Shown piece by piece: positions 12,501-22,645 of a stretch of DNA of 64,000 nt. Position 1 is the first letter of the stretch, and every line of letters begins with the position of its first letter. Position numbers and translations under genes: made by a program. The notes below the pieces were generated by a model that was not told the DNA's origin, searched no databases, and was given only the letters and a program-made list of their open reading frames with translations. Origin of the DNA: Liolophura sinensis (lineage: Eukaryota > Mollusca > Polyplacophora > Chitonida > Chitonidae); NCBI RefSeq assembly GCF_032854445.1, contig NC_088305.1:31647645-31711644 (forward strand), written 5' to 3'.

Positions 12501-14599
12501 TGAGAAGGAGTTTCACAAGTTCCCCATCCATCGAACATTCTGAAATACCGGGTAAGGCACGGATATTTCACTGGCTTTCAATATTACATGGCACACAGCA
12601 CCTTGCAGCGATCAGTTTTTCTTCATGTCTTATCAGTTCGTAGATTCCTCTTTTTTTCCTTCTTCTTTGACTTGTACCAGGTGTAAACCACCAATCTTTG
12701 GCGCGTTGTGGCAAACTTTCTTCCATGTGACATACAGATATGCACACAGTATTGACCAGTGCAAGACAAGCGGTCATCAATGCACGTTAGACTGTGCCAG
12801 CCAAAAAGCCACATGAACTTTGATCACTTTACTGTCAAAAACATGCACAAAACCCAACATGCACTCAGAGTGGGCTGTCAACTTTACTCATGTTGAGTGA
12901 GCTAGTGCATGAAAAAGCAAATCAGACATTATTTAAATGTCTGTTTTAGATGTTTCCATGAAATCTTTGAATTCATCTTCCACTTGTCACTGCCACAATT
13001 TGAGGATATGGTTACATGTAGGTCTGGTGTGACAAACAGCCACTTTCGTTAGTTACAGGTTCTGGTCATAACAGCCTATATTATTAAACTATTTGATTTA
13101 TCAAGTTAATTAACAGAGTGAAATATACATATACACTTCAATCTGCAGCCAGGAGACGTTCTTTTAGCTGATGCAGCTAGTATCCACTTAAATATGTTCA
13201 TTTTGCATGTGTTTTGAAAGTGCCACAGGGCTCATGGGGTTACGTCATCAAATGTAAGGCCAATAAACCCAATTATCATTTCAGGAGTCTCGCAAGTTCA
13301 CGTAAATATCAGCAAGACAGCTAAAAGACGTGATTTTACCGCCAACGGCCGATTGAGGCGGCAGATAGATGTGTATTTAATCTAGCAACTACTATAAAAT
13401 AATGCCTTTTATCTACTTTAGTTTGCAAGAGCTTCCACCTGACTCGCCGATATCTGCGTGAACTCGTGAAGAGCCTGAAACAGCTATTGGGTTTATGCTC
13501 TCTGCACACATGACTGCTTTTGAATCTGCCACAAAGAATGATCTGGCCATCACACAAAAAGTAAACCAGCAAGGCTTGTGGCCTTACATGCCTTGATTGT
13601 TATGGGGATACTTTTACTCCAAAGCTAAGCTGGATGTTCCTACCATAACGCCCAGCTTCGGTCATATGGATTTCCATGTGAACAGTTTCTCTGAAAGAAA
13701 AAATGGCTTGAATCCTGACATATTTTTGCTATCCACCAATTCCCTGGTACAAGCAAATCATAAGCATGTCAAAGCCGGCATCGGTTAACCATCTTTCAAC
13801 AGTAATCCAGCCACTTAAACTTCTGAATCGGGCAAACCAACTAACGTCCAACATGTTTGGATTTTTTTTTAAAAATTTGGGCAGGGTGATGGGCCATGAA
13901 AATATTATCTCACTCAACATTCTATTTACAGGGCATTTTTCTATTTGCATTTTTTCAAATGCAGTTTACAAACTAACACTGCAAAAATACTGTGTCTTGG
14001 GAAAGGTAAAAAGAATGCTAGGTGGGATCAAATTTTCGCGGACCATCACCCTGCCTGAAGGTGAATGAAATTCCAAACATGACGTAAGTTTCAATTGCCC
14101 GATTTAAAACTTTAAAAGTCTGAATTACTGTTGAAGGATGGTTTACTGATTTACTGCTTTGACATGTTTACGGTTTGCACGCATCAGGGAATCCGTGGAC
14201 AGAAAAAATAATGTAGGTTCGAGGCATTTGTTTAGTGAAATTGTTCACGTGGAAGTCCGTATGACCAAAGCTGGGCGTTCCAGTAGGAACGTCCTGATCA
14301 GCTTTGGGCTAAGATACATTAAGTCATTTTTGCAACATGTACATGTAGTGTATGTACGCGATCATTAGTAACAGGTAAATACATGTAGATAATAGTTACT
14401 TTCAAACCACTGATAATAACACATCTAAATGTAAGACAGTTAACAAGTAATTGTTCAGAGGTATTCACTCACTTGTCTGAAGGAGATGGTTTGGAGGAGG
14501 GTCATATTTCCTGGGTTCCACATATTGAAGAGTCTCCAACAGAATCCCATTTGTTTTGCAGGCTGCATGCCCTGGTGATATTGTCGCTACTGACGGCAT
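573..14599 (-). CDS. CFAP221: CFAP221 (PCDP1), cilia and flagella associated protein 221; 3' part outside window
   Basis: Thirteen coding exons on the minus strand, in order: 14473-14599 (ATG at 14599), 11678-11865, 10852-10947, 9213-9313, 8778-8881, 7846-8002, 6705-6852, 5746-5857, 4948-4994, 2623-2775, 1297-1389, 987-1082, 573-666. Every junction is GT-AG and the phases agree, giving 505 residues before the gene leaves the window; the human protein is about 840. Recognisable stretches are NHLLQT near residue 40, QARPAAVHFGGFEIGKKH (about 55-72), VPGLTVECEVEFYPDEWRYYY (about 110-129), IVPIHAYPV (about 143-151), FEFELSIAQPHPAFTVEPMSG (about 185-205), and the helical FEQAVRQNVYEERQNQLRWQ (about 364-383). 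The N-terminal 260 residues look like ASH/PapD-type beta domains. Known for the family: a calmodulin-binding protein of the central-pair C1 projection in motile cilia. Introns 3 and 10 hold arrays that copy the upstream exon's end and donor. No exon was found in 1-572. Confidence 0.95.
1876..2640. repeat. 45-bp minisatellite, exactly 17 units, overlapping CFAP221 exon 10
   Basis: Unit starts fall every 45 bp from 1876 to 2596. On the minus strand a unit reads as the last 18 bases of exon 10 (codons AWHDYR), then the donor GTGAGC, then 21 further bases. The first unit is half exon, half intron. Because 45 is a multiple of three, long open frames appear on both strands (plus strand 1822-2682); I regard those as by-products. 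Units differ by a few substitutions; several have AAGCC for GGGCC-type changes or a GTTAGC donor. Confidence 0.95.
3525..4770. repeat. 53-bp minisatellite, about 23 units, CFAP221 intron 9
   Basis: The unit runs from TGTATATAGAAATCGACCCA through CTTACTGTGGGACTACACGT. Spacing is 53 bp throughout with a few percent divergence. On the minus strand each unit has a donor-like CCACAGTAAGG. The open frames across it on the plus strand (3725-4518) are shifted copies of one another and are not genes. Confidence 0.9.
5570..5722 (+). mobile_element. SINE family C, 5'-truncated copy
   Basis: This is the 3' part of the tRNA-derived family whose best copy is at 25936-26200. It contains the segments for TCCTGGGCTCTGCC, CACCATAATGCTGGCTGCCG and GTGAAACACCAATC, then an A-rich tail with AAATAAA. 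It lies in CFAP221 intron 8, just downstream of exon 8 in gene orientation. Confidence 0.75.
7385..7730 (-). mobile_element. SINE family B, decayed copy in CFAP221 intron 6
   Basis: Read on the minus strand it has a tRNA-like head (CTAATGGTTAGAGAGTCCAC), then the family B body (TAGAGCAAGGAAACAAGACTG, AGTATAATGTGACTGGGTGG, GTCTTCGGCATGAT). The 3' tail TGACTGAAAAATTGTTAAG is shared with family A. Confidence 0.65.
8222..8543 (-). mobile_element. SINE family A, full-length copy in CFAP221 intron 5
   Basis: On the minus strand it begins with a tRNA-like promoter (CCCCGATAGCACAGTTGGTA, box A), then ACACCTAAGACTTTAAGAGA, then the conserved core AGCAGCACTAGATAAAAGAG, and ends TGACTGAAAAATTGTTAAG. 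This head-core-tail order defines family A in the window (also at 33.3, 43.2, 47.4 and 59.9 kb). Confidence 0.85.
9958..10860. repeat. 128-bp minisatellite, about 7 units, reaching into CFAP221 exon 3
   Basis: The sequence AAATGACT recurs at 10073, 10201, 10329, 10457, 10585, 10713 and 10841, exactly 128 bp apart. The last occurrence is the real exon 3 donor. Each unit carries about 11 exon bases and a minus-strand donor, either CCG|GTGAGTC as in the exon or CCA|GTAAGTC. Units are over 95 percent identical by eye. Confidence 0.95.
11866..13605. other. CFAP221 intron 1, distal part; no gene seen
   Basis: AT-rich intron sequence between exon 2 and the foldback element. Short open frames (for example 12568-12816 on both strands) have no family features and overlap each other. 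I see no repeat array here. Confidence 0.6.
13606..14312. mobile_element. Foldback element with about 300-bp inverted arms, CFAP221 intron 1
   Basis: The left arm (about 13606-13915) matches the reverse complement of the right arm (about 14022-14312) over nearly its full length. Matching landmarks include ACGCCCAGCTTCGGTCATAT against ACGCCCAGCTTTGGTCATAC, CCATCTTTCAACAGTAATCC against CCATCCTTCAACAGTAATTC, and GGCAGGGTGATGG on both. Identity is about 75-80 percent by eye. The loop is about 100 bp. No coding capacity is evident, so this resembles a non-autonomous foldback or MITE. Ends and target duplication are not certain. Confidence 0.7.
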
Positions 14600-14899
14600 T
14601 TTAATGAATATTTTTTAATTCTGAAGTTAAACAAATCCAGTCCACGTCCCTCATAATCCCTGATCGTAGCAGTCTTGTCTTACATGTTTTTTTTTCAGCC
14701 AGAAAATCAGCGTTACTTTCAACACTACACCACCGTTGTCGCCATGATGTTTGGAACCGCTCCACTCCTGTGAGGTTAAAGAAAATAGTTCTCCATGTAT
14801 TTCTCTCAAGTATGAGAATAATAAGACAGAACCCCAAATTAAACACATATATTTACATTTCTAATAAATAACCACTACAATTATGAGAAAACACAAACC

Positions 14900-15060
14900 C
14901 TTGAGGAAAATTAATGTGTAAAAAGCCCCAGTGGTAAAATCGACGGGAGCAAAAGTCGTCTGCTGTTGCTATGGGTAACAGGAAGGAAGTAGCTCTCCTG
15001 TTGGTGGAGGTGACTTTCTTGGGCACTTTCAACAACGACAACGTGGTCAATTTGACAACT
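14900..15060. promoter_or_regulatory. Probable divergent promoter of CFAP221 and SEC22A, with an RFX X-box
   Basis: The segment lies about 300-460 bp upstream of the CFAP221 start codon and faces SEC22A on the other strand. It contains GTTGCTATGGGTAAC at 14965-14979: two RFX half sites (GTTGCT and GGTAAC) in inverted orientation, separated by 3 bp. RFX factors are known to activate ciliary genes through such X-boxes. Local GC is higher than in the flanking DNA. No TATA box is evident. The start sites of both transcripts are inferred; SEC22A coding begins 2.3 kb away, so it would need a 5' UTR intron. Confidence 0.5.
14965..14979. promoter_or_regulatory. X-box (RFX binding site) upstream of CFAP221
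   Basis: GTTGCTATGGGTAAC is close to the X-box consensus (GTNRCC, short spacer, RGYAAC). It sits 366 bp upstream of the ATG of a cilium-specific gene, the expected position for an RFX target. Confidence 0.6.
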
Positions 15061-15569
15061 TGTCAGGTGTTTTGGTATGGTTATCTCGCTGCTTTATTAT
15101 TGTATGTTTCCATAAAATCGGAATTCAGTTTTTTATGTGTTTACGTCATGCACATCATAATTTAAGTTTAGATTTTATCTGTTTCACACAGAAAACTTGG
15201 TTTAGCTTACTTGTCGGCAAGTGCGACATGCAAAATATTGTTCGCTGTAGTGTGCCTGTACGTTTATCCGTTTACACAGCTCTGGCGGGCAGGTCTCTTC
15301 ATCCTAAAGGATTACTGCACTGATGCCAACAAAGCTGTCTGTCATATAACAGTACCTGACTTACATGGTGTCCGTCATACATCGATGTTGAGGCGGATAA
15401 AAAGTGTCTACCCGTAGTTGACCGAAATGCTCATCTCGGCAAGATGTCCCCTCTTCCAATCGCAAGTAAATCCAACACAGCCGAGAACTACAAGGCCATC
15501 GCTGCTAAGCACATAAGACAACCGCCGTGTTGATCTCAAAGCTCTCGATAACATGCTTTACCTTGTGAA

Positions 15570-15673
15570 AAAATCATTTGGTTGCTCTTGGGTCCTTCTG
15601 AAGTCAACAACAACAAACCCACGAGACATCGGCTCTTTACGTCGGAAGGACCCAAGAGCAACCAAATGATTTT
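15570..15673. repeat. Perfect 29-bp inverted repeat
   Basis: The arm at 15570-15598 is the exact reverse complement of 15645-15673, separated by 46 bp. It lies between the divergent promoter and the first SEC22A coding exon, so it may be in a SEC22A 5' UTR or intron. Confidence 0.85.
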
Positions 15674-16341
15674 CTCGCGATGTAACATGGTTATGGAGAA
15701 CTTGCGAGATCAACTTGCTCATCTTACAGTCAGAGACCAGCCATGTTGTATCAATGGTGGGGAACAGGTAGCAGCCCGAATAACCACTCCATTTACCTCT
15801 ATCCATGTCATAACATCTCCCCCCTTCTCAACTTCTCAAATTTTCATCATGAAAAGGAGATTCTTCAGTGAATTTATGTCACTCTACCACATGACAGCAA
15901 AGTAATCTTTGCAACAGCCGGCTGTAGCAATGTAGTGCCACAAATGCTGTGATGGTTACTTTACCATCGTCACAAATGCCTCTCAGTTCATAGCGTGAAC
16001 GTGACCCTTACACGTTTCAGTTTACTCCAGACGATGCCGTAACTGGATGCTCTGTGTCAAGTAAAAAGCCTATGGATTCTCTTTTCCCACAGTGACTCAC
16101 TACAAAAAAACATGAAATTCACCACTATGTGTTCATGTTCAAAGTTCAAAATCTGTGATTGAAGACACACACATTGCATTACCTTGAGCTGAATTTAATA
16201 CGTGAAAATGACAACATGGTGGTGAGTTGCATAGATGGAGTAATAAGGCCTATGGGAATGACGAAATGATGGAATCCCAAAGTTTTTCATTCTGATATTA
16301 GATGAAACAGAATGGTTAAGATGAGGGCATCTGTTAATCAA

Positions 16342-16525
16342 CTCACCTGTGGTAGATGCTAACAATTAATTCACCTGTGGCAGATGCTAACAATTAACTC
16401 ACCTGTGGTGGATGCTAACAATTAACTTACCTGTGGTAGATGTTAACAATTAACTCACCTGTGGTAGATGCTAACAATTAACTCACCTGTGGTGGATGCT
16501 AACAATTAACTCACCTGTGATGGAT
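16342..16525. repeat. 28-bp minisatellite, about 6.5 units, upstream of SEC22A
   Basis: The unit is ACTCACCTGTGGTAGATGCT followed by AACAATTA. On the minus strand most units carry CACAG|GTGAGT, a consensus 5' splice site. The SEC22A 5' leader is expected to cross this segment on the plus strand. Confidence 0.9.
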
Positions 16526-17326
16526 GCTGACGGTCAACAAAAAAACATGGGAAGGTGTAGGGAAGTGAACAAAAACGGATGGTATCCTAAAAAACGTACG
16601 TCTGATAACTGCATATTACAGAGTGTTAGACAAAGAAACCATCTGCACAGCATGTGTAAATTTTATACATCAACAAAATGTGGCTTTGCGCTTATGCTGC
16701 CATGATGAACAGTTTTGTGTTAACTTTTTATCTTATTTAGACTATATTTTCACCTCAATATGTGCTTGAGTATAAATCCTGCGTGTGTAGGTTCTCTGTA
16801 GTTCAAAGTAAAGAAATTTTTGATTCTGGCATTAAACAAGTATCAAATAAATAAATCATCATTGAACATGAATGGATGAATTGATGTGAATCACATTCCT
16901 TTATTAGGGCCCATAAGTGTAGTGGATGTGTAACAGCCAGTTTAACTCATGAAACATGGGAGATAACCCTTGCACTCCCAGCTTTATGTATTTTGGCCTC
17001 TGTTGGGTATGTGTTTATTTGTGTTAACAGTCCTGTGGAGAGTTTTGGATTTAGTAGCAGTGTTTCTGTTAACACCCAGAGCATGTCTGGAATCTATATG
17101 TGTACATCATGAGGAGACATTTGCATTTGCATGCTCTAACATGTAAGCTAAGCATGTCAATTAGAATTTCCACCCTTTGTGTTTACTTAATGTTTTAACT
17201 GGTAATTGCAGATGTTTATATATTTTTGGACATCAGTTTATTTATTTTGCATGTCTTTTTAGGATTAAGAACAGGTGTCTAAGTGAATCAACAGTAAGTG
17301 TCTTCTCTGTTGGCAGATCTGTTAAC

Positions 17327-20300
17327 ATGGTGCTGTATGCCTTGGTTAGTAGGACACAAGATGGTCTCCCCTTGGTAGCATCTACTCATGGATTCCAGGA
17401 TGGAGTCAAAGAACAAATACAAGAGCCTCAGAAGTTCCTTAAGCTTCTGTCCAGGAAAGCCACTAAATACCCAGACCGGTGTGCCCTAGCTGTCGGGGAA
17501 CACTACATTTAGTGAGTAACAACTTAAAGTTAAAGATGAATTCCCCAAAATTATTCAACAAATTTTACCAGTAAAGTACATCTATGACTTTAGATGCAAT
17601 TTGAAGACAAAATTCATTAGATTTTGAAGAGTAAAATATGTTGTTTAGGTAGGGTCACATATATGTATGAACTTATCAGAAATTATAAAGTAACGTGTCC
17701 AGATGTGGTAACATTCCCTGATATGCCAAAACATGCAGTATGTGGTCGACTTTGTTGAAGATTTAGGGTAATTAGATTATCGTTAATTTCTGCATTGGGT
17801 CATACCATTGTTGATATCAGCTAGGTTGTAAGATGACCATTTATTAGGGGATGCACTACTTACAGATGATTGAGGAGGTTGTCCTGCCTGGTGGCTATAA
17901 GTTGTACATGTACATTGGCATCAGGACTGGTCACCATTTCAATATAACCAAGATATATCTTAAATGACCTAAAATTTTGCCCACAACAGTGGATTTTTAG
18001 AGGCAAGTAAATGTCACAAAATATTATTTTTGTTGCCAAAACTTACAACTTCCCAGTAGAATATAATGACACTTTTTGTACATGTAGATTATAGATTATT
18101 ATATATAGAGAATAGATTTGCTTGTGAAAAGGTGTAAAATAGCTTTGGGCAATTTGATATCATATGAGCTTTGTCCAATGTTTGTTTGGAAACAGTGCTA
18201 TAATTTGATTACAGAATCTGTTCTTCATGTTGAAGACATATTCACATGATATCATATGAGCTTTGTGCAATGTTTGTTTGGATACAGTGCTATAATTTGA
18301 TTACAGAATCTGTTCTTCATGTCAAAGACATATTCACATGATATCATATGAGCTTTGTGCAATGTTTGCTTGGATACAGTGCTATAATTTGATTACAGAA
18401 TCTGTTCTTCATGTCAAAGACATATTCACACGACCATAAAGCTTCAAAAACAGGAAATTTGTGAAAACTTCAGAAAGGGACAGGATAAAAAGGTGCATTT
18501 TCAGTTTTATTTTTATTACATTTTCAGATTAGTTTTGGCTTTTTGTGAAGTCTTGAAATTGGTCAAATCAAGCAATGTAGTTTTGTCTCTGAAAGTGATT
18601 GAAAAGGTGCTAGACTTATCTGAAGCTTCTTCCATCATATGTGAAAAGGTTGAGGAACTTGGGCAGAAGTGAATATTCTGAATTTTCTGAAAATTAAAAA
18701 TATCCATGTTCTATTTTCAGTTTCATCACAGCTCTTGGGCTCGGTTTTTTTGTCATATGTGATCAGAAGTACCCTCGAGTTCTTGCTTTCTCTTTCCTGG
18801 ATGAAGTTGAGAAAGAATTTTTGCGGTGTTTTGACCGTCCTGCAGTGGAGTCCGTGGCCAGACCTTATGCCCTCATTGAGTTTGGTGAGTTATTTGCCAT
18901 GATGGAGAATAAGTATTTCTTCTGAAGTATTTGATTCATTTATTTGATTGATCTTTAACACCATGCTCAGAGGAAGCGAGGAACAGAGGAAGCGAGGTAA
19001 TCTATAAATGTCCTGCCAAAGGCTTGATTTGAACCCTTGTCTCAAGTGACTGAAGCAGTTTGGCCACTGTGCTTAATTTCCCCCTAGTCTCACCATGCTG
19101 ACAGATTTAAGTAAGGTGTATGCAATTTTCATTTCGCTGATGTGGTATGAGTGAAAGATTCGTGAATACTGTGTAAAACACTTATCAAAAAGATTTATAT
19201 AAATAAAAGGTCACAAAAAATTAGAGAATGTGGAAAATAAATCGTGTTTGATGCAATTATCATTTACAATATACAGACATTTTTCAAGGCTATTTTTTTT
19301 TGTTTAATATTTGATTTATTTACATGTATTCATTGATTGGTGTTTTACGCCACACAAGAATATTTCATTTATACGACAGGTTGCTGGCAGACCGTTTAAT
19401 GTTTGAGGATGTGTTTGCTACCTTATGTCACCTTTTATACATGTTGTCTAGAAGTGATGAACGGTGCAAACTACATCATGTTGATGCTGTAAATACAAAT
19501 GTATTCCTGTATTTCAGATGTGTTTCTGCACAAGACAAAGAACAGGTACAACAACCCAAGGTCACTGACGACTAAAATCAACCTTAGTGATATGAGTCAG
19601 GAATTAAAGCTACGGCCTCCATTTGAGATTAGTGCTGAGGACCTGTTTGATGGGGGAGGCTATGGGAACAGCCAGGCAAAAACATACAGAACAGCTGGCA
19701 AGTTAAATAAAGTGGCTGTTTTCATGATGTTTAATTGTTCAAACCTAGTAAATCACACAAAGCAGTATGTGTGTGGGGTTTTTTGGGGTTTTTGTTTTAG
19801 AATTTCAGTTGAACCTACATCTTTATTGAGGTAAAAAATTAACATGGCATGGTCAGCCAGGTACAAATAATAAATAATAAAAAAGTTACTAATTATCCTG
19901 TATTGTCAATTTTAGTAAGGATTTTGAATGATAACTCAGAAGAGGCTGATGATTTGTGATAGTTCATTATTTTTTCAATTATTATTTTCAACGTAGAGCA
20001 GAAATTCCATTGAATTTGTGCTGATCAGTTGTTATGACAGAAATGTCTGTTTTAGTCTGTTTTTGATTTTTGTTTTGTATGTGTTACACAGCTTTCTACG
20101 GCACAAAGTACCAGTCTCTGGGATTACTAGGTTACCTGTCCATCTGTCTGGATCTGTTCTGTTCTGCTCTCAACCTGACCAGGGGCGTGGCCGTTATCAA
20201 CGAGGGACACGTTGATGTGAGTACCGAGGCTACATTGTACATATCCTTTAGATGGATAGGCGTACTCTCTAATGAATTACAAGTACATATATACAGTATA

Positions 20301-22006
20301 TAAATACATATATACAGTATGTCAGTATATATGTCTAGAATAAAGTTTAGCTCATGCAGGCTTCCTCTCTGGTCGTACGTGGGAAGGTCTGTCAGCAACC
20401 TGTGGATGGTCGTGGGTTTCTACCGGGCTGTGCTTGACAGCTTTCATCTAAGTGAAACATTCACATATAAGTAAATAAATCAAGACTAGAACACCACCGA
20501 TGTAGTATTATACAGGTAATGCAGGTTGTAGGATTTCTGGGCTCTAAAAAAGTGATGTTCAACGCGCAGAGCACGAGTTCAAAATTACATGTCGAGAGCT
20601 GACAATCCCTGATGTCCCATTCCTGATGTCCCATCCCTGATGTTCCATCCCACAGCATCCACAATGTGTTTTATTGAACTGAAAAGAAAAGTATACCTGT
20701 CCATTTGATATTTCAAATCGCTGAACTTTCATGTCTATAGCTCAGCAAGCCATCGTTCAGTTGTGTATACACAAGTATATGACAGATAGCACACAAAGGG
20801 AAACAACTGCAGTAGAATAAACACAGAAGAGCTCTGGATATTACTGCGAGATCATTGGCTATTGCCTGGCAGATGTGGGATATTACTTTGTGAGCATAAC
20901 GTTGCTTTGCTTGAGCGCGTCATCATTGTACACATTCTTTTGTGGATCGTGTATTGACCAGTGAAATCCCAGGTGAAATATTTAAGAGCCCAAAGAAAAA
21001 GTTACTGAGTTAACTCTGGTCAGTATGTTGACTTTAGAAAACTGGATGATAAATCCAGTCCGCTGTTAGAGAGTTTTTTAGTTAATCATTTGGTTACAGT
21101 AATTAGTTACGAAAAAAAAAAAGGTGAAAAAGGTCCTTGTAGGCTGAGGTGCCTGGACTGCTTTGCCAGCTTGCTGTCTCTGCATTGGCAAGGTTGCGAA
21201 TTCAAATCCACCTGAGGCTGCAGCTTTTTGTCAGGGGGTTTGTAAGTTAATACATGCTGTCTTTTGCCCATTAACCTGACTACTTTGTTTGAAACAAAAT
21301 GTTCCTAATTACTACATAACTAATTGAAAGAGAGAAAAAAAGACAATACTACTTTCCTTTTTGTGATCTCAGGATTTTGGAAGCGACTTGTTCCAGTATG
21401 GATTAACTTTTATACTGCTCTGCTTTCTCTCACTGTTTCAGGTAAGTCTGAGCTAAGAATGTTTCTTCTCCACCCATGAACCTGATTGCCATTGCATTAA
21501 CAGTTTATCTTGAGACGTTATCTCTGTACATGTGAATACACGGATGCTTACACACACACATACATACACACATACATACACCCATACACACATACACACA
21601 TACACACATACATACATACATACATACATACATACATACACGCACACATACCTACATACGTACATACATACATACATGCACACATGCATGCATACATACA
21701 TACATACATACATACATACATACATGCATACATGCATGCATGCATGCATGCATACATACATACATACATACATACATACATACATACACACATACATGCA
21801 CACATACATACACACATACACACACATACATACTTACATACATACATACATACATGCACACATACATGCACACATACATACACACACATACATACATACA
21901 TACACACATACACACATACATACACACATACACACATACATACATACTTACATACATACACACATACATACATACATGCATGCATACATGCACACATACA
22001 TGCATG

Positions 22007-22038
<32 letters not shown>

Positions 22039-22601
22039 CATGCACACATACATGCATACATGCATACATACATACATACATACATGCATACATACATGCA
22101 TACATACATGCATGCATACATACATACATACATACATACATACACACGTACATGCACACATACATACACACACACACATACATACATACATACACACATA
22201 CATACATACTTACATACATACATACATACATACATGCACACATACATGCATACATGCATGCATGCATACATATGTACATACATACATATAAACATGCACA
22301 CATACATACATGCACAAATACATACATACATACGCATGTATGTACGTACATACACACACACACACACACACACATACATACATAATATGTTTACCTGCCT
22401 ACATATATATGGCATCTTCTACCTATCTATCTCAGTCACAAACTGTGTTCTGTGTTTCTGTTCTGCATCTTTTTTTCAAGTGTGAGTGTTATAATAATAT
22501 CTTTATTTATCAAAGGTAGCTTGGTTAATATACAATGAAAATTCACAGAGAAAACAAATATATAGGAAACCCGTACTTCAGAGTCCAATCAAAAAGTACT
22601 T

Positions 22602-22645
<44 letters not shown>

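Noticed and set aside
14971-15165. 64-codon open frame starting within the X-box (MGNRKEV...) as a SEC22A N-terminus
   Set aside because: SEC22A is complete from the ATG at 17327, which gives the exact family length; the upstream frame has no similarity and no matching phase.
21453-22485. Several 120-317 codon open frames on both strands (HTYI, CMYV repeats)
   Set aside because: They are translations of the (ACAT)n microsatellite in SEC22A intron 5.
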